DNA from: Pseudomonadota bacterium
Lineage (GTDB): Bacteria; Desulfobacterota; Syntrophobacteria; Syntrophobacterales; Syntrophobacteraceae
Reading direction: 5' to 3'
Assembly (NCBI GenBank): GCA_023416335.1
Contig: JAEZHY010000054.1
Span: 1 to 27,048, forward strand
DNA length: 27,048 nt
The notes under the pieces were generated by a model that was given only the letters and a program-made list of their open reading frames with translations, made no database searches and had not been told where the DNA came from. Shown in pieces: positions 1-7,384 of the stretch; the first letter of the stretch is position 1, and the number at the start of each line of letters is the position of its first letter. The position numbers were made by a program, and so were the translations under genes.

Positions 1-137
1 GCGTAGGCAAGCATAAGCAGGGAAAAACCCTCGTTGAATGAGGGCAGGGCGGCTATCGACTTCATTCCCAAACTGAGAAATGTGTTTCCAACTGCCTGTG
101 CAAGAACTGCAACAATTATTACCACAGCTGTTTTCAT
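1..137 (-). CDS. DMT/EamA-like membrane protein, N-terminal part (runs off window)
   Basis: The first 45 or so residues are visible, starting MKTAVVIIVAVLAQAVGN. They form a hydrophobic membrane segment with a short polar loop (LGMKSIAALPSFNEG) and the start of a second hydrophobic stretch, which is typical of the first helices of small drug/metabolite transporters. Its ATG overlaps the TGA stop of the hpnK-like gene (ATGA), so the two are translationally coupled and in one operon. The context suggests a membrane protein serving hopanoid or glycolipid maturation, but that role is inferred. The rest of the gene lies left of the window, so the family call is tentative. Confidence 0.6.
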   Translation of the reverse strand, partial: MKTAVVIIVAVLAQAVGNTFLSLGMKSIAALPSFNEGFSLLMLAY

Positions 138-997
138 TGAATCGCGTCCAGGTCCTTGTAAGCGGCCGGGACGATCCCCAGCTTTTTCATTTTCGCACTC
201 ACTTCAGCATCGAGCAGTATATTCAGTTCCCGCAGGAGCTGGGTCTTTTGACGATCGGGTTGAGAACCATCCGCCGGAATTGCAGGGTGAAAGTAAATCT
301 CGCTTACTCCCTGCGGAACCCTCTCCAAAAGGGACAGAACATATTCCCTGTTCAGGGAGCCGGTCATGACATTTCCATAGGTCCTACCGGGGAACCGGAA
401 GCCGCGCTTGCGCAAAATGCTTCTCATTCGCGCGGAAAGCAGCTTGAAAACGACAGCATAACCGGCTTTCCCAAGAGGCGAACCCAAAAAGGGCAAGGCT
501 GCAAAGAAATCGTCATCCGGCACGCGTATTCTTTTGATCCCGTACTGCTCGCCCATTTGCAGCATTATTTCCAGCAAAACGGGATGAACGTGCAGATGAC
601 AGTGGCTGTCCATGTGCGAAAAGTTCAGGCCCGCTTTACAAAACTTTTCAAATTGAGCCTCAACTTCAGTGAATAATTCCTTTCGGGCTTTTTTGCAAAA
701 AAAATATTTCAATCCTGCATAGGCTGGATCGGATGGAAAATGTCCGTTTCCATCGACTATATGCGGGATTTTGGCTTTGGGAAGGACTGACTTCCCATGT
801 GCGCAGGTGACGTGTATTCCCACGCTGAGAGACGGATTTTCTTTCGCCAGAGCAACCGCATTCGCAAATGCGTCCTCCGATGTCATGAGGCTGGTGCTCG
901 TAAGGATACCCCTGCGATGCGCCAGGATCACCGCCTCGTTAACTTCAGCGGATAGGCCGAAGTCGTCCGCGTTTACGATCAGCAGTCGTCTGTGCAT
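134..997 (-). CDS. hpnK: HpnK/ChbG (YdjC-fold) carbohydrate deacetylase
   Basis: This is a YdjC/ChbG-family metal-dependent deacetylase. The N-terminal NADDFG motif supplies the catalytic/metal-binding aspartates. The HMDSHCHLHVHP segment near the middle supplies the metal-binding histidines. In hopanoid pathways HpnK removes the acetyl group from N-acetylglucosaminyl bacteriohopanetetrol to give the glucosamine form that HpnJ uses. It lies directly downstream of hpnJ, which supports that role over chitobiose deacetylation. I placed the start at MHRRLLIVNADDFG because family members begin just before this strand. A TTG at 1027 would add ten residues and neither start has a good Shine-Dalgarno. 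The length of 287 aa is normal for the family. Confidence 0.85.
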   Translation of the reverse strand: MHRRLLIVNADDFGLSAEVNEAVILAHRRGILTSTSLMTSEDAFANAVALAKENPSLSVGIHVTCAHGKSVLPKAKIPHIVDGNGHFPSDPAYAGLKYFFCKKARKELFTEVEAQFEKFCKAGLNFSHMDSHCHLHVHPVLLEIMLQMGEQYGIKRIRVPDDDFFAALPFLGSPLGKAGYAVVFKLLSARMRSILRKRGFRFPGRTYGNVMTGSLNREYVLSLLERVPQGVSEIYFHPAIPADGSQPDRQKTQLLRELNILLDAEVSAKMKKLGIVPAAYKDLDAIQ

Positions 998-1036
998 ATT
1001 AGAAAGGCCACTCTCAAAGGAAATCAAGGCTCGATC

Positions 1037-2476
1037 TTAGTGGCACTTTTCAAAAACGTTGCCGGTGAATTTCTTCCGTCGCGCGCGCAGAGTGAGGTAG
1101 TCTTTTGCCTCCTGGTATAGCCTGCTGCGTTCGTCGCGATCGAAGATGGCGCGTTTTACGATCCTGTATATGACCTTGGGCCGGAAATAGTAGCGGCCGT
1201 AGAAATACTCGACCGCATCGACGATTTCCTGGCGGCTCAGCCATGGGTACTCGTAATTCGGCAGCTGATGACCGAGTTCATCAGACATATCGTCTTCGGT
1301 CAGATATCCGTTCTTTTCGAGATACTCGTAAAATTCCGTTCCGGGGTATGGGTGCGCCAGAGAGACCTGGATGGTCTCGGGATCGAGACGTTCCGCGAAC
1401 TCAATGGTCCGCATGATAGTCTCTTTCGTCTCACCGGGCAGCCCGATCATGAAATCGCCGTGCACGGTCAGACCGAGTTCGCGACAGTTCTTCATGAAGG
1501 TAAGCGACTGCTCGACCGTGATGCCCTTTTTCATGTTGTTAAGCACGTCCTGAACGCCGGATTCGAACCCGACCACAAGAAGGCGGCAGCCGGCTTCTTT
1601 CATTGCTTTGAGCATATCGTAGTCGGCGTGAACGCGGCTGTTGCAGGACCACATGAAGTTGAGCTTCTTGAGTTCCTTGCAGAGTTCGATTACGCGCGTC
1701 TTTCCCCAGGCCCAGGTGTCGTCGTCGAAGAAGATCTCCTTCACTTCGGGGAAGATCTCGAGGGCGTGTTTGACTTCCGCGACTACGCTTTCATTGCTGC
1801 GCACGCGCCAGGGATGACCCGTGAATGTCTGCGGCCAGAGACAGTAAATGCAGCGTGCCGGACAGCCGCGGGATGTGTAGAACGAAAGATACGGGTGTTT
1901 GAGAAAGGGTATGTTGTATTTTGTCGGATCCAAATCCCGCCTGTAGATATCCACGATGAACGGGAGAGAGTCGAGATCCTGAATAAGAGGCCTGTCCGGA
2001 TTGTGTACGATCTTGCCGTTGTCGCGGTAGCTCACCCCGGCGATGTCCTTGAGGTCCATCCCGGAAGCAAATTCGGTAACCGAATAATCGAATTCTTTTC
2101 TTGCGACGAAATCAATTGCTTCAGACGCGTTTAGAGCCTGTTCAGGCAGAACCGATACGGGAGGGCCGACGAAAGCGATCTTGATGGAAGGGTTTACTTC
2201 CTTGATCCTCTCGCAAAGTTTGACGTCGTGATTGAAGCCGGGTTTGCTCGTAAAGAGAACGAGGAACTCGAAGTCCTTTGCGATTTTGATCGTCTCTTCA
2301 AAAGAAATGCCGTGGGGCGGAGCGTCGACAAGTCTACTTTCTTTAATCATTCCAGCTGGATATGCCAGCCAGACGGGATACCAGTATGATGCGATCTCGC
2401 GGCGCGCAGGCCACCTTGCCCCTGCTCCTCCATCAAACTTCTCAAAAGAGGGCGGGTTGATAAATAATGTCTTCAT
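1037..2476 (-). CDS. hpnJ: Hopanoid biosynthesis radical SAM protein HpnJ
   Basis: A 479-residue B12-binding-type radical SAM protein. Residues 1-160 form a Rossmann-like domain opening with MKTLFINPPSFEKFDGGAGAR, a recognisable HpnJ start. The radical SAM core follows with CPARCIYC, a CX3CX2C cluster at C205, C209 and C212. In Burkholderia, HpnJ is needed to turn glucosamine-type bacteriohopanetetrol into the cyclitol ether side chain. The start is supported by AAGGAG about seven bases upstream of the ATG. The gene leads hpnK and a membrane protein on the same strand with short gaps. Squalene-hopene cyclase and the other hpn genes are not in the window and may lie to the left or elsewhere. 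Confidence 0.9.
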   Translation of the reverse strand: MKTLFINPPSFEKFDGGAGARWPARREIASYWYPVWLAYPAGMIKESRLVDAPPHGISFEETIKIAKDFEFLVLFTSKPGFNHDVKLCERIKEVNPSIKIAFVGPPVSVLPEQALNASEAIDFVARKEFDYSVTEFASGMDLKDIAGVSYRDNGKIVHNPDRPLIQDLDSLPFIVDIYRRDLDPTKYNIPFLKHPYLSFYTSRGCPARCIYCLWPQTFTGHPWRVRSNESVVAEVKHALEIFPEVKEIFFDDDTWAWGKTRVIELCKELKKLNFMWSCNSRVHADYDMLKAMKEAGCRLLVVGFESGVQDVLNNMKKGITVEQSLTFMKNCRELGLTVHGDFMIGLPGETKETIMRTIEFAERLDPETIQVSLAHPYPGTEFYEYLEKNGYLTEDDMSDELGHQLPNYEYPWLSRQEIVDAVEYFYGRYYFRPKVIYRIVKRAIFDRDERSRLYQEAKDYLTLRARRKKFTGNVFEKCH

Positions 2477-2683
2477 TAGAAAATCTCCTTGGATTTAGGA
2501 ACGCGTACTATACGGGGCGGAAGGGGGGATGTCAAGAAAGTGAGCAGTGGACTGTGAACAGTGAGCTGAAAAAACGGTGCGCTGCGAAAAGTGTACGGTG
2601 AGTGGAAAAAACGTGGGGAATGAACTGACAAGGTTTCGGGACATGGATTCGGTCGGACGGGATGCGTGCGGTACACGAGTTTC
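2477..2683. other. Intergenic stretch upstream of hpnJ
   Basis: There is no convincing gene here. It must hold the hpnJ promoter, but I see no clear -35/-10 pair. Bases 2546-2570 read as a CAGTG/GTGAACAGTG-rich tract that recurs inverted at about 3755-3786, so the tracts bracket the transposase patch. Confidence 0.5.
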
Positions 2684-2705
2684 GGCGCGGTTTCGCGACC
2701 GCGCC
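2684..2705. repeat. REP-like palindrome 1
   Basis: Perfect 8 bp arms GGCGCGGT / ACCGCGCC around the six-base loop TTCGCG. It is related to the palindromes at 2881-2902 and 3687-3710 that surround the RAYT gene. Confidence 0.75.
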
Positions 2706-2862
2706 GTGTGTCGGCGGGGTGTAAAGCGGGAGCAGGAAGTTTTCGGTTGAGGCAGTTTGCCCACCAGGCCGCATCGGCGCGCCAAAGTGTCTTAAATGAT
2801 CCTCAACCACAGTCGAGAGCCGAAATAGGAACATCTCCCTTCGGACTTCCTTTGTGTTGTAA
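2684..2862. repeat. Tandem direct repeat, copy 1 (REP palindrome plus RAYT-tail homology)
   Basis: First copy of a ~180 bp imperfect direct repeat. It starts with the palindrome GGCGCGGT-TTCGCG-ACCGCGCC (2684-2705) and continues through GTGTGTCGG, a shared GAGCAGGAA tract, TTTTCGGTTGAGGCAGTTT and CAGTCGAGAGC, ending near TGTGTTGTAA. Read on the minus strand its end encodes a degenerate version of the RAYT C terminus (…GDVPISALDCG). An 18 bp spacer separates it from copy 2. Confidence 0.85.
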
Positions 2863-2880
2863 GAAGTCAAAAGGAGTTGA

Positions 2881-3060
2881 GGCGCGGTTTCCTGACCGCG
2901 CCGTGTGTCGGCAGGGTGTAAGGCGGAGCAGGAACTTTTCGGTTGAGGCAGTTTTCCGACTCGCCTCATCTGCGCGCGAACATGGTCTGAAAATGATCTT
3001 CAACCCCAGTCGAGAGCGGAAATAGGCACATCCCCGTTCGTACGTCCTTCCGTGTTGTAA
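2881..3060. repeat. Tandem direct repeat, copy 2
   Basis: Second copy of the ~180 bp repeat. It begins with GGCGCGGT-TTCCTG-ACCGCGCC (2881-2902) and ends at CGTGTTGTAA. Its last ~60 bp are the actual 3' end of the RAYT coding region, so gene tail and REP form one repeated unit. The two palindromes lie 197 bp apart. Confidence 0.85.
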
Positions 3061-3548
3061 CAACCTGCCGATGAAAAACGCCAATGATGGGGCATCATTA
3101 CCAGACCCTTGCGGCAAGGGTTGTCATGTATGTAATTGACTTTTTGTTTCCAGAACTTTTCCGTGACGATTGCCTCCGGATGGCGGCCTGGTTGCCAAAA
3201 GCGTCGGTTTCGGTCGGCTGCCGAAGCAGTCCGCAGTCTTTCTATAAAGCACGGCGGCATGTGTTGAGCGCAGAAGTCGCTCAATGCCCTACCGGTGAAC
3301 CTGCGGAAATCTGCCAATGATTGGATCAACCGTTGCGGATCAAAACGCTCGTCGAAGAAAATGGCGTGCATATGAGTCGGCATAATGACGTAGCAGTTAG
3401 TGCGGAGCGATTTGTGTTGATGGCAATAGTTTAGTGCATCGGTGATGATTCGGCAGGAAGGTTCCGATACAAAAACTGGGAGCCAGTCCACTACCGAGTA
3501 TGTGATGAAATATACCGAGGCTTCTCTTTGGATGCGATGGCGCTCCAT
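3000..3548 (-). CDS. REP-associated tyrosine transposase (RAYT, Y1/HUH type)
   Basis: A 182-residue single-strand DNA transposase-like protein of the IS200/RAYT class. It carries the HUH-type motif in MPTHMHAIF and the RAYT signature VNYIHDNPCRKGLV, whose tyrosine is the expected nucleophile. The start at MERHRIQREAS is chosen because an open frame further upstream (to 3722) is low-complexity and unlike the family, and because AAGGGT lies about nine bases before this ATG. RAYTs are usually single-copy, domesticated enzymes that act on flanking REP palindromes, and REP-like palindromes occur on both sides here. The ORF looks intact. Confidence 0.85.
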   Translation of the reverse strand: MERHRIQREASVYFITYSVVDWLPVFVSEPSCRIITDALNYCHQHKSLRTNCYVIMPTHMHAIFFDERFDPQRLIQSLADFRRFTGRALSDFCAQHMPPCFIERLRTASAADRNRRFWQPGRHPEAIVTEKFWKQKVNYIHDNPCRKGLVMMPHHWRFSSAGCYNTEGRTNGDVPISALDWG

Positions 3549-3686
3549 ATAGTTCGACCCTTCTGGGAGGTCGGCCGTTGAAGTCCGGCAGAGGGCATGG
3601 TCGGGAAGGTACCCCAACTCGGAACTTGGCAATATGAAACGGTGCTGTCCGGAAACCAGGCCAAAAGGTACTTTTGATCCGACACA

Positions 3687-3710
3687 GGGCACGGTCGTGA
3701 AACCGTGCCC
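3687..3710. repeat. REP-like palindrome upstream of RAYT
   Basis: GGGCACGGT (3687-3695) and ACCGTGCCC (3702-3710) form a perfect 9 bp stem around CGTGAA. The core CACGGT/ACCGTG resembles the CGCGGT/ACCGCG cores on the other side of the transposase. A decayed relative (GGGCATGGTCGGGAAGGTACCCC) lies near 3596-3618. Confidence 0.75.
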
Positions 3711-3791
3711 CAACTCTGTCAAATATCGTTGAAGGAACCCGGAGTTCAGTCTTTTCAGTTCACCAATGGCAGTTCACTGTTCACTGCGTTC

Positions 3792-5462
3792 TTACCCGCA
3801 ATCGATCGCCTCGCCTATTCCTTTTCCCGCCATCACCATGGGGGAGACATTTTCTTCGACGGGGATGATGCAGTTTATGATCGCAGGACCGGGGGTGTTG
3901 AGTGCCTCGGGGAGTCCTTTTACGACCTCTTCCTCGGTCCGGAAGGTATATCCCGGAATTCCGTACGCTTTCGCAAGGAGTTCGAAGTCGGGGTGGAAAG
4001 AGAAATTGACGGCCATATAACGGCCTTCGCAATAGTACTCCTGGAGCTGACGGACCATTCCAAGGGCGTAGTTGTTGAGGATCAGGATCTTTACGGCGAG
4101 TCCCTGTTCCATCATGGTGCCGAGTTCCTGCATGGTCATCTGGACGCTACCGTCGCCTGTGACCAGCACGATCTTCCTGTCCGGCGCACCCAGACAGGCA
4201 CCCACTGCCGCGGGCAGTCCAAACCCCATGCAGCCGAGACCGCCGGAGGAAACGAGTGTGCGGGGTTCTTTGAAGTGATAGTACTGTGCCACCCACATCT
4301 GGTGCTGGCCGACGTCGGTCACGACTATGGCATCGCCTTTGGTACACCTCCAGAGTTCCTCGATTACAAACTGGGGCTTCAGTCCGCAATCGCGATTGTA
4401 CTGAAGAGGGTATTCAGCCCGGAGCGTGCGGATGCGTTCGAGCCATTCCGACCGATCCACCTGTTCGAGAAGGGGAAGGAGCGCCTGGAGGATGAGCTTC
4501 ACGTCTCCTACCAGGGGGACGTTGGTGGCAATGACTTTACCGATCTCGGCCGGGTCGATGTCTATGTGAATCACGGTGGCCTTAGGGGCAAAGGCATTGA
4601 TGTTCATCACGACGCGGTCGTCGAAGCGGGCGCCCAGGCCAATGAGAAGATCGGATTCCGTGATGGCCAGATTGGCGTAGCGCGTGCCGTGAAGGCCGAG
4701 CATACCGAGAAACAAAGGATGGTCCCCTGGGAAACCGGCAAGTCCCATGAAAGTGTTCGTTACCGGGGCGGAAATGGCTTCGGCGAACTGGAGAAGCTCC
4801 GCGGAAGCATTCGAAGCAAGAATGCCGCCTCCGGCATAAATTACCGGTCTTTTGGCTTTTGAAATCAGGGCGGCGATTTCGTTGATCTTGGAAGGGTGCC
4901 CCTTATAGGTCGGCTTATACCCTCTCAGTTTTACACTGGAAGGGTATTTGAAATTGATTTTCGTCTGGGCAATATCCTTGGGAATATCGATCAGTACCGG
5001 GCCGGGACGGCCGGTCGATGCTATGTGGAAGGCATTCTTGACCACAGCCGGGAGTTTCTGGGGGTCTTTCAGGAGGTAATTGTGTTTTGTGATCGGCAGG
5101 GTGATGCCGGTAATATCGACCTCCTGGAAGGAATCCGTCCCGATCTGGCTGGTGGGGACCTGGCCTGTCAGAATGATCATCGGGATGGAGTCCATATAGG
5201 CGTTTGCAATCCCGGTGACCAGGTTGGTTGCCCCCGGTCCGGACGTTGCCACGCATACTCCTACCTTTCCAGTCACCCGGGCATATCCGTCGGCGGCGTG
5301 TACCGCGCCCTGTTCGTGCCGGACAAGTACGTGCTTCACCCTGGTTGAGTGGTAGAGCGCATCATAGACGGGCAGAATTGCTCCGCCCGGGTACCCAAAC
5401 ACAATTTCCACGTTTTCTTTTTCGAGGCACTGGACGAGTGCCTCGGCAACTGTCATTTCCAC
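3792..5462 (-). CDS. ilvB: Acetolactate synthase large (catalytic) subunit
   Basis: A 556-residue thiamine diphosphate enzyme that condenses two pyruvates to 2-acetolactate, or pyruvate with 2-oxobutyrate, the first common step of branched-chain amino acid synthesis. The catalytic glutamate is E50 in VRHEQGAVHAADGYAR. The TPP/Mg motif runs from GDGS at 436-439 to NN at 464-465. The length is normal and all three domains are present. Translation probably starts at the GTG at 5462, with GGAGGT six bases upstream. It follows ilvH by about 50 bp on the same strand, an unusual order since the large-subunit gene normally comes first. Confidence 0.93.
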   Translation of the reverse strand: MEMTVAEALVQCLEKENVEIVFGYPGGAILPVYDALYHSTRVKHVLVRHEQGAVHAADGYARVTGKVGVCVATSGPGATNLVTGIANAYMDSIPMIILTGQVPTSQIGTDSFQEVDITGITLPITKHNYLLKDPQKLPAVVKNAFHIASTGRPGPVLIDIPKDIAQTKINFKYPSSVKLRGYKPTYKGHPSKINEIAALISKAKRPVIYAGGGILASNASAELLQFAEAISAPVTNTFMGLAGFPGDHPLFLGMLGLHGTRYANLAITESDLLIGLGARFDDRVVMNINAFAPKATVIHIDIDPAEIGKVIATNVPLVGDVKLILQALLPLLEQVDRSEWLERIRTLRAEYPLQYNRDCGLKPQFVIEELWRCTKGDAIVVTDVGQHQMWVAQYYHFKEPRTLVSSGGLGCMGFGLPAAVGACLGAPDRKIVLVTGDGSVQMTMQELGTMMEQGLAVKILILNNYALGMVRQLQEYYCEGRYMAVNFSFHPDFELLAKAYGIPGYTFRTEEEVVKGLPEALNTPGPAIINCIIPVEENVSPMVMAGKGIGEAIDCG

Positions 5463-5513
5463 GAAACACCTCCGGAAGTCGTATGTAACCCGGACTTATT
5501 CGAACTGGGTCGT

Positions 5514-6038
5514 CTAGTCCTCTTCACTGTCGCGCCACGATCCGCTCACGCCCACAAATCGGCTGCCCCGAAGCATCGCGATTTTGCCGGTACGAACCAG
5601 TTCCTTTATACCGTAGGGGCGCAGGGATTCTTCGAAGGCATTTATCTTGCCCGCGGTGCCGGTGCATTCGAAGGTCATCGTCTTTCGGCCGAGATCGACG
5701 ACACGGGCCCTGAAAATTCCGGCTATATGCATTATCTCGACGCGCTGGCTGGGTTCGGCGCCGACTTTGACCATGACCAGCTCACGGTCGACGTATTCTT
5801 CTTCCGTAATATTGCTGATCTTGATGACGTCGACGAGTTTATGGAGTTGCTTGGTCACCTGCTCGATGAGGGGTTTGTCGCCTTCGACAACGATGGTCAT
5901 TCGGGAGACATCGTTTCTGTCTGTGCGGCCTACCGCGAGACTGTCGATATTGAAACCGCGCCGTGCGAAAAGACCCGCCACTCGTGTCAGGACACCGGGG
6001 CTGTTCTCGACCAGGACTGAAAGGGTATGCTTCTCCAT
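5514..6038 (-). CDS. ilvH: Acetolactate synthase small (regulatory) subunit
   Basis: A 174-residue ACT-domain regulatory subunit. It opens with MEKHTLSVLVENSPGVLTRVAGLFARRGFNIDSL, the classic IlvH/IlvN ACT fold that binds valine for feedback inhibition, followed by the C-terminal domain that contacts IlvB (AEPSQRVEIMHIAGIFRARVVDLG). It is transcribed ahead of ilvB, reversing the common ilvB-ilvH order. GGAGG lies about eleven bases before the ATG. The gene is complete. Confidence 0.93.
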   Translation of the reverse strand: MEKHTLSVLVENSPGVLTRVAGLFARRGFNIDSLAVGRTDRNDVSRMTIVVEGDKPLIEQVTKQLHKLVDVIKISNITEEEYVDRELVMVKVGAEPSQRVEIMHIAGIFRARVVDLGRKTMTFECTGTAGKINAFEESLRPYGIKELVRTGKIAMLRGSRFVGVSGSWRDSEED

Positions 6039-6218
6039 CTATCTCGAAACCTCCAAAGCCGGATTGCCGGGAGCATATTGAATTACTGTGGTTAAGCAAG
6101 GTATAGTATCAATATTGTTCGAGCTTTTAAAGCGCAATAAACTTCCGGACACAGGGACCGGAGCTGGAAACAGGTATGCTATGACGCTATTTTATTAATA
6201 GTTTCGAGGAGATCGCAT

Positions 6219-6800
6219 TTGGGATACCGCAAGATTATAAACTTCTTCTTTGAGCTGGGAATGCTGAAAAAGACGCCGCGATCGGGATTCCAATTTCTCG
6301 GTTCGGGGCAGGAATCTGTTGCCGATCATTCGTTCAGGGTCGCGATGATAGGTTTCGCGCTGGCGAGGCTGGCGGGGAATGTCGATCCTTTCAAAGTGGT
6401 GAGCCTTTGCCTCTTTCACGATATCCCGGAGGCGCGCACGGGCGATATGAATTATGTAAACAAGCGTTACGTCAAGGTGGACGAAAAGGGTGCTATCAAC
6501 GATTTGGCGGAGACCCTCCCGTTCGGCGACGAAATGAAAGCGCTGCTGAAGGAATACAGAACGGAAGAAACCGAAGAATCCAAACTCGTGCACGACGCGG
6601 ATCAACTCGATCTCATCCTGGAACTGAAAGAGCAGAACGATCTCGGAAATGCCTATGCCGCAAAATGGATTCATTTTGCGCGGAAGCGGCTCAGAACGGA
6701 TATCGGAAAGGAAATCGCCGAGGAAATCGTCGAAACGGATTCGACCGACTGGTGGTTCAAAGGGCACGACGAGTGGTGGGGGAAGTACCGGAAGGATTGA
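6219..6800 (+). CDS. HD-domain phosphohydrolase (YfbR/HDDC2-like)
   Basis: A 193-residue HD-superfamily protein. The metal ligands are visible as H37 (ADHSFRVA), H67-D68 (CLFHDIPEART) and D126 (LVHDADQLD). The HDxPE and HDADQLD signatures match the 5'-deoxynucleotidase YfbR/HDDC2 group, which dephosphorylates deoxynucleoside monophosphates; that substrate is inferred from family. It starts with TTG at 6219, supported by GAGGAG seven bases upstream. It is divergent from ilvH across a 180 bp gap and is followed by a strong hairpin, so it is probably monocistronic. Confidence 0.85.
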   Translation: MGYRKIINFFFELGMLKKTPRSGFQFLGSGQESVADHSFRVAMIGFALARLAGNVDPFKVVSLCLFHDIPEARTGDMNYVNKRYVKVDEKGAINDLAETLPFGDEMKALLKEYRTEETEESKLVHDADQLDLILELKEQNDLGNAYAAKWIHFARKRLRTDIGKEIAEEIVETDSTDWWFKGHDEWWGKYRKD

Positions 6801-6814
6801 TAACGAGGACCCTG

Positions 6815-6875
6815 ATCGAAAACCCTTAATTTTGGTCCCGGCAGTGCTTTTGAGCCGGGATCCAGGGTTTTCGAT
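6815..6875. terminator. Long imperfect hairpin after the HD gene
   Basis: ATCGAAAACCCT (6815-6826) pairs exactly with AGGGTTTTCGAT (6864-6875), and inside it CCCGGC (6837-6842) pairs with GCCGGG (6854-6859). It sits 15 bases after the HD stop and 60 bases before the end of the convergent gene at 6936. It may be a bidirectional terminator or a small inverted-repeat element; there is no clean U-tract. Confidence 0.5.
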
Positions 6876-6935
6876 GATTTGGGCAACAGCCCACGTTTGG
6901 AAACCCACGCCAACCGCGCAAAATTCCAGCCTGCT

Positions 6936-7295
6936 TTATTGCTCCTCTTTTTTTCTGCGGTCGAAAAGCGAAATCACTTTTCCTTCTTTCCGTATTTCCA
7001 CTGACTCCGGCCCTGGCGGTTCCTTTTTCTTCTTCGCGGGCTCCTCTTCGATCATCTCTTCAGCCGGGGCCACCACCTTCTCGATCCGCATCGGATGACC
7101 GCCCATTGTGAATTCTTCACCGTTATAGTAAGGCTCGCGCAGAATCCATGTCACCACGAGGAGCGGCACCTGGAGCACCAATAACTTAATATGAAACCAG
7201 CCGGGTTTGACATCCGTGGTGATTTCTTCAACCCTCGCGAAAAAGGCGGGATTGTTATCCATGTATACCAGAACGACGTCGCCCTCTTTTGTCAT
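6936..7295 (-). CDS. Conserved hypothetical protein, 119 aa
   Basis: A small protein with an N-terminal region rich in beta propensity (KEGDVVLVYMDNNPAFFARVEEI, then WFHIKLLVLQVPLLVVTWILRE). A proline/glutamate/lysine-rich linker (EEMIEEEPAKKKKEPPGPE) and a basic tail (SLFDRRKKEEQ) follow. The first part looks like a small SH3-like beta barrel and not a membrane segment, although LLVLQVPLLVVTWIL is hydrophobic. I recognise the general pattern from deltaproteobacterial genomes but know no function. It lies 90 bp downstream of the Nudix gene on the same strand, probably in the hrpA transcript. Confidence 0.75.
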   Translation of the reverse strand: MTKEGDVVLVYMDNNPAFFARVEEITTDVKPGWFHIKLLVLQVPLLVVTWILREPYYNGEEFTMGGHPMRIEKVVAPAEEMIEEEPAKKKKEPPGPESVEIRKEGKVISLFDRRKKEEQ

Positions 7296-7384
7296 TGGCC
7301 GCCTTTCAATAGCATGAGATCGTGCAGCGTGCTACACGCCGCATTAGTGTACTTATACCCGGATGGAAGTGATTTAACAACGAA

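Noticed and set aside
1268..2134. Plus-strand open frame of 288 codons opposite hpnJ
   Set aside because: Shadow of hpnJ; no recognisable domain.
2684..3060. CRISPR-like array
   Set aside because: Only two ~180 bp copies with a REP palindrome and transposase tail; no short regular repeat-spacer pattern.
3705..4862. Long plus-strand open frame of 385 codons opposite ilvB
   Set aside because: It is an antisense shadow of the well-supported ilvB frame, with no SD and composition unlike a real protein.
6195..6908. Minus-strand open frame of 237 codons opposite the HD gene
   Set aside because: The plus-strand frame has HD motifs and a good SD; the opposite frame also runs through the hairpin.
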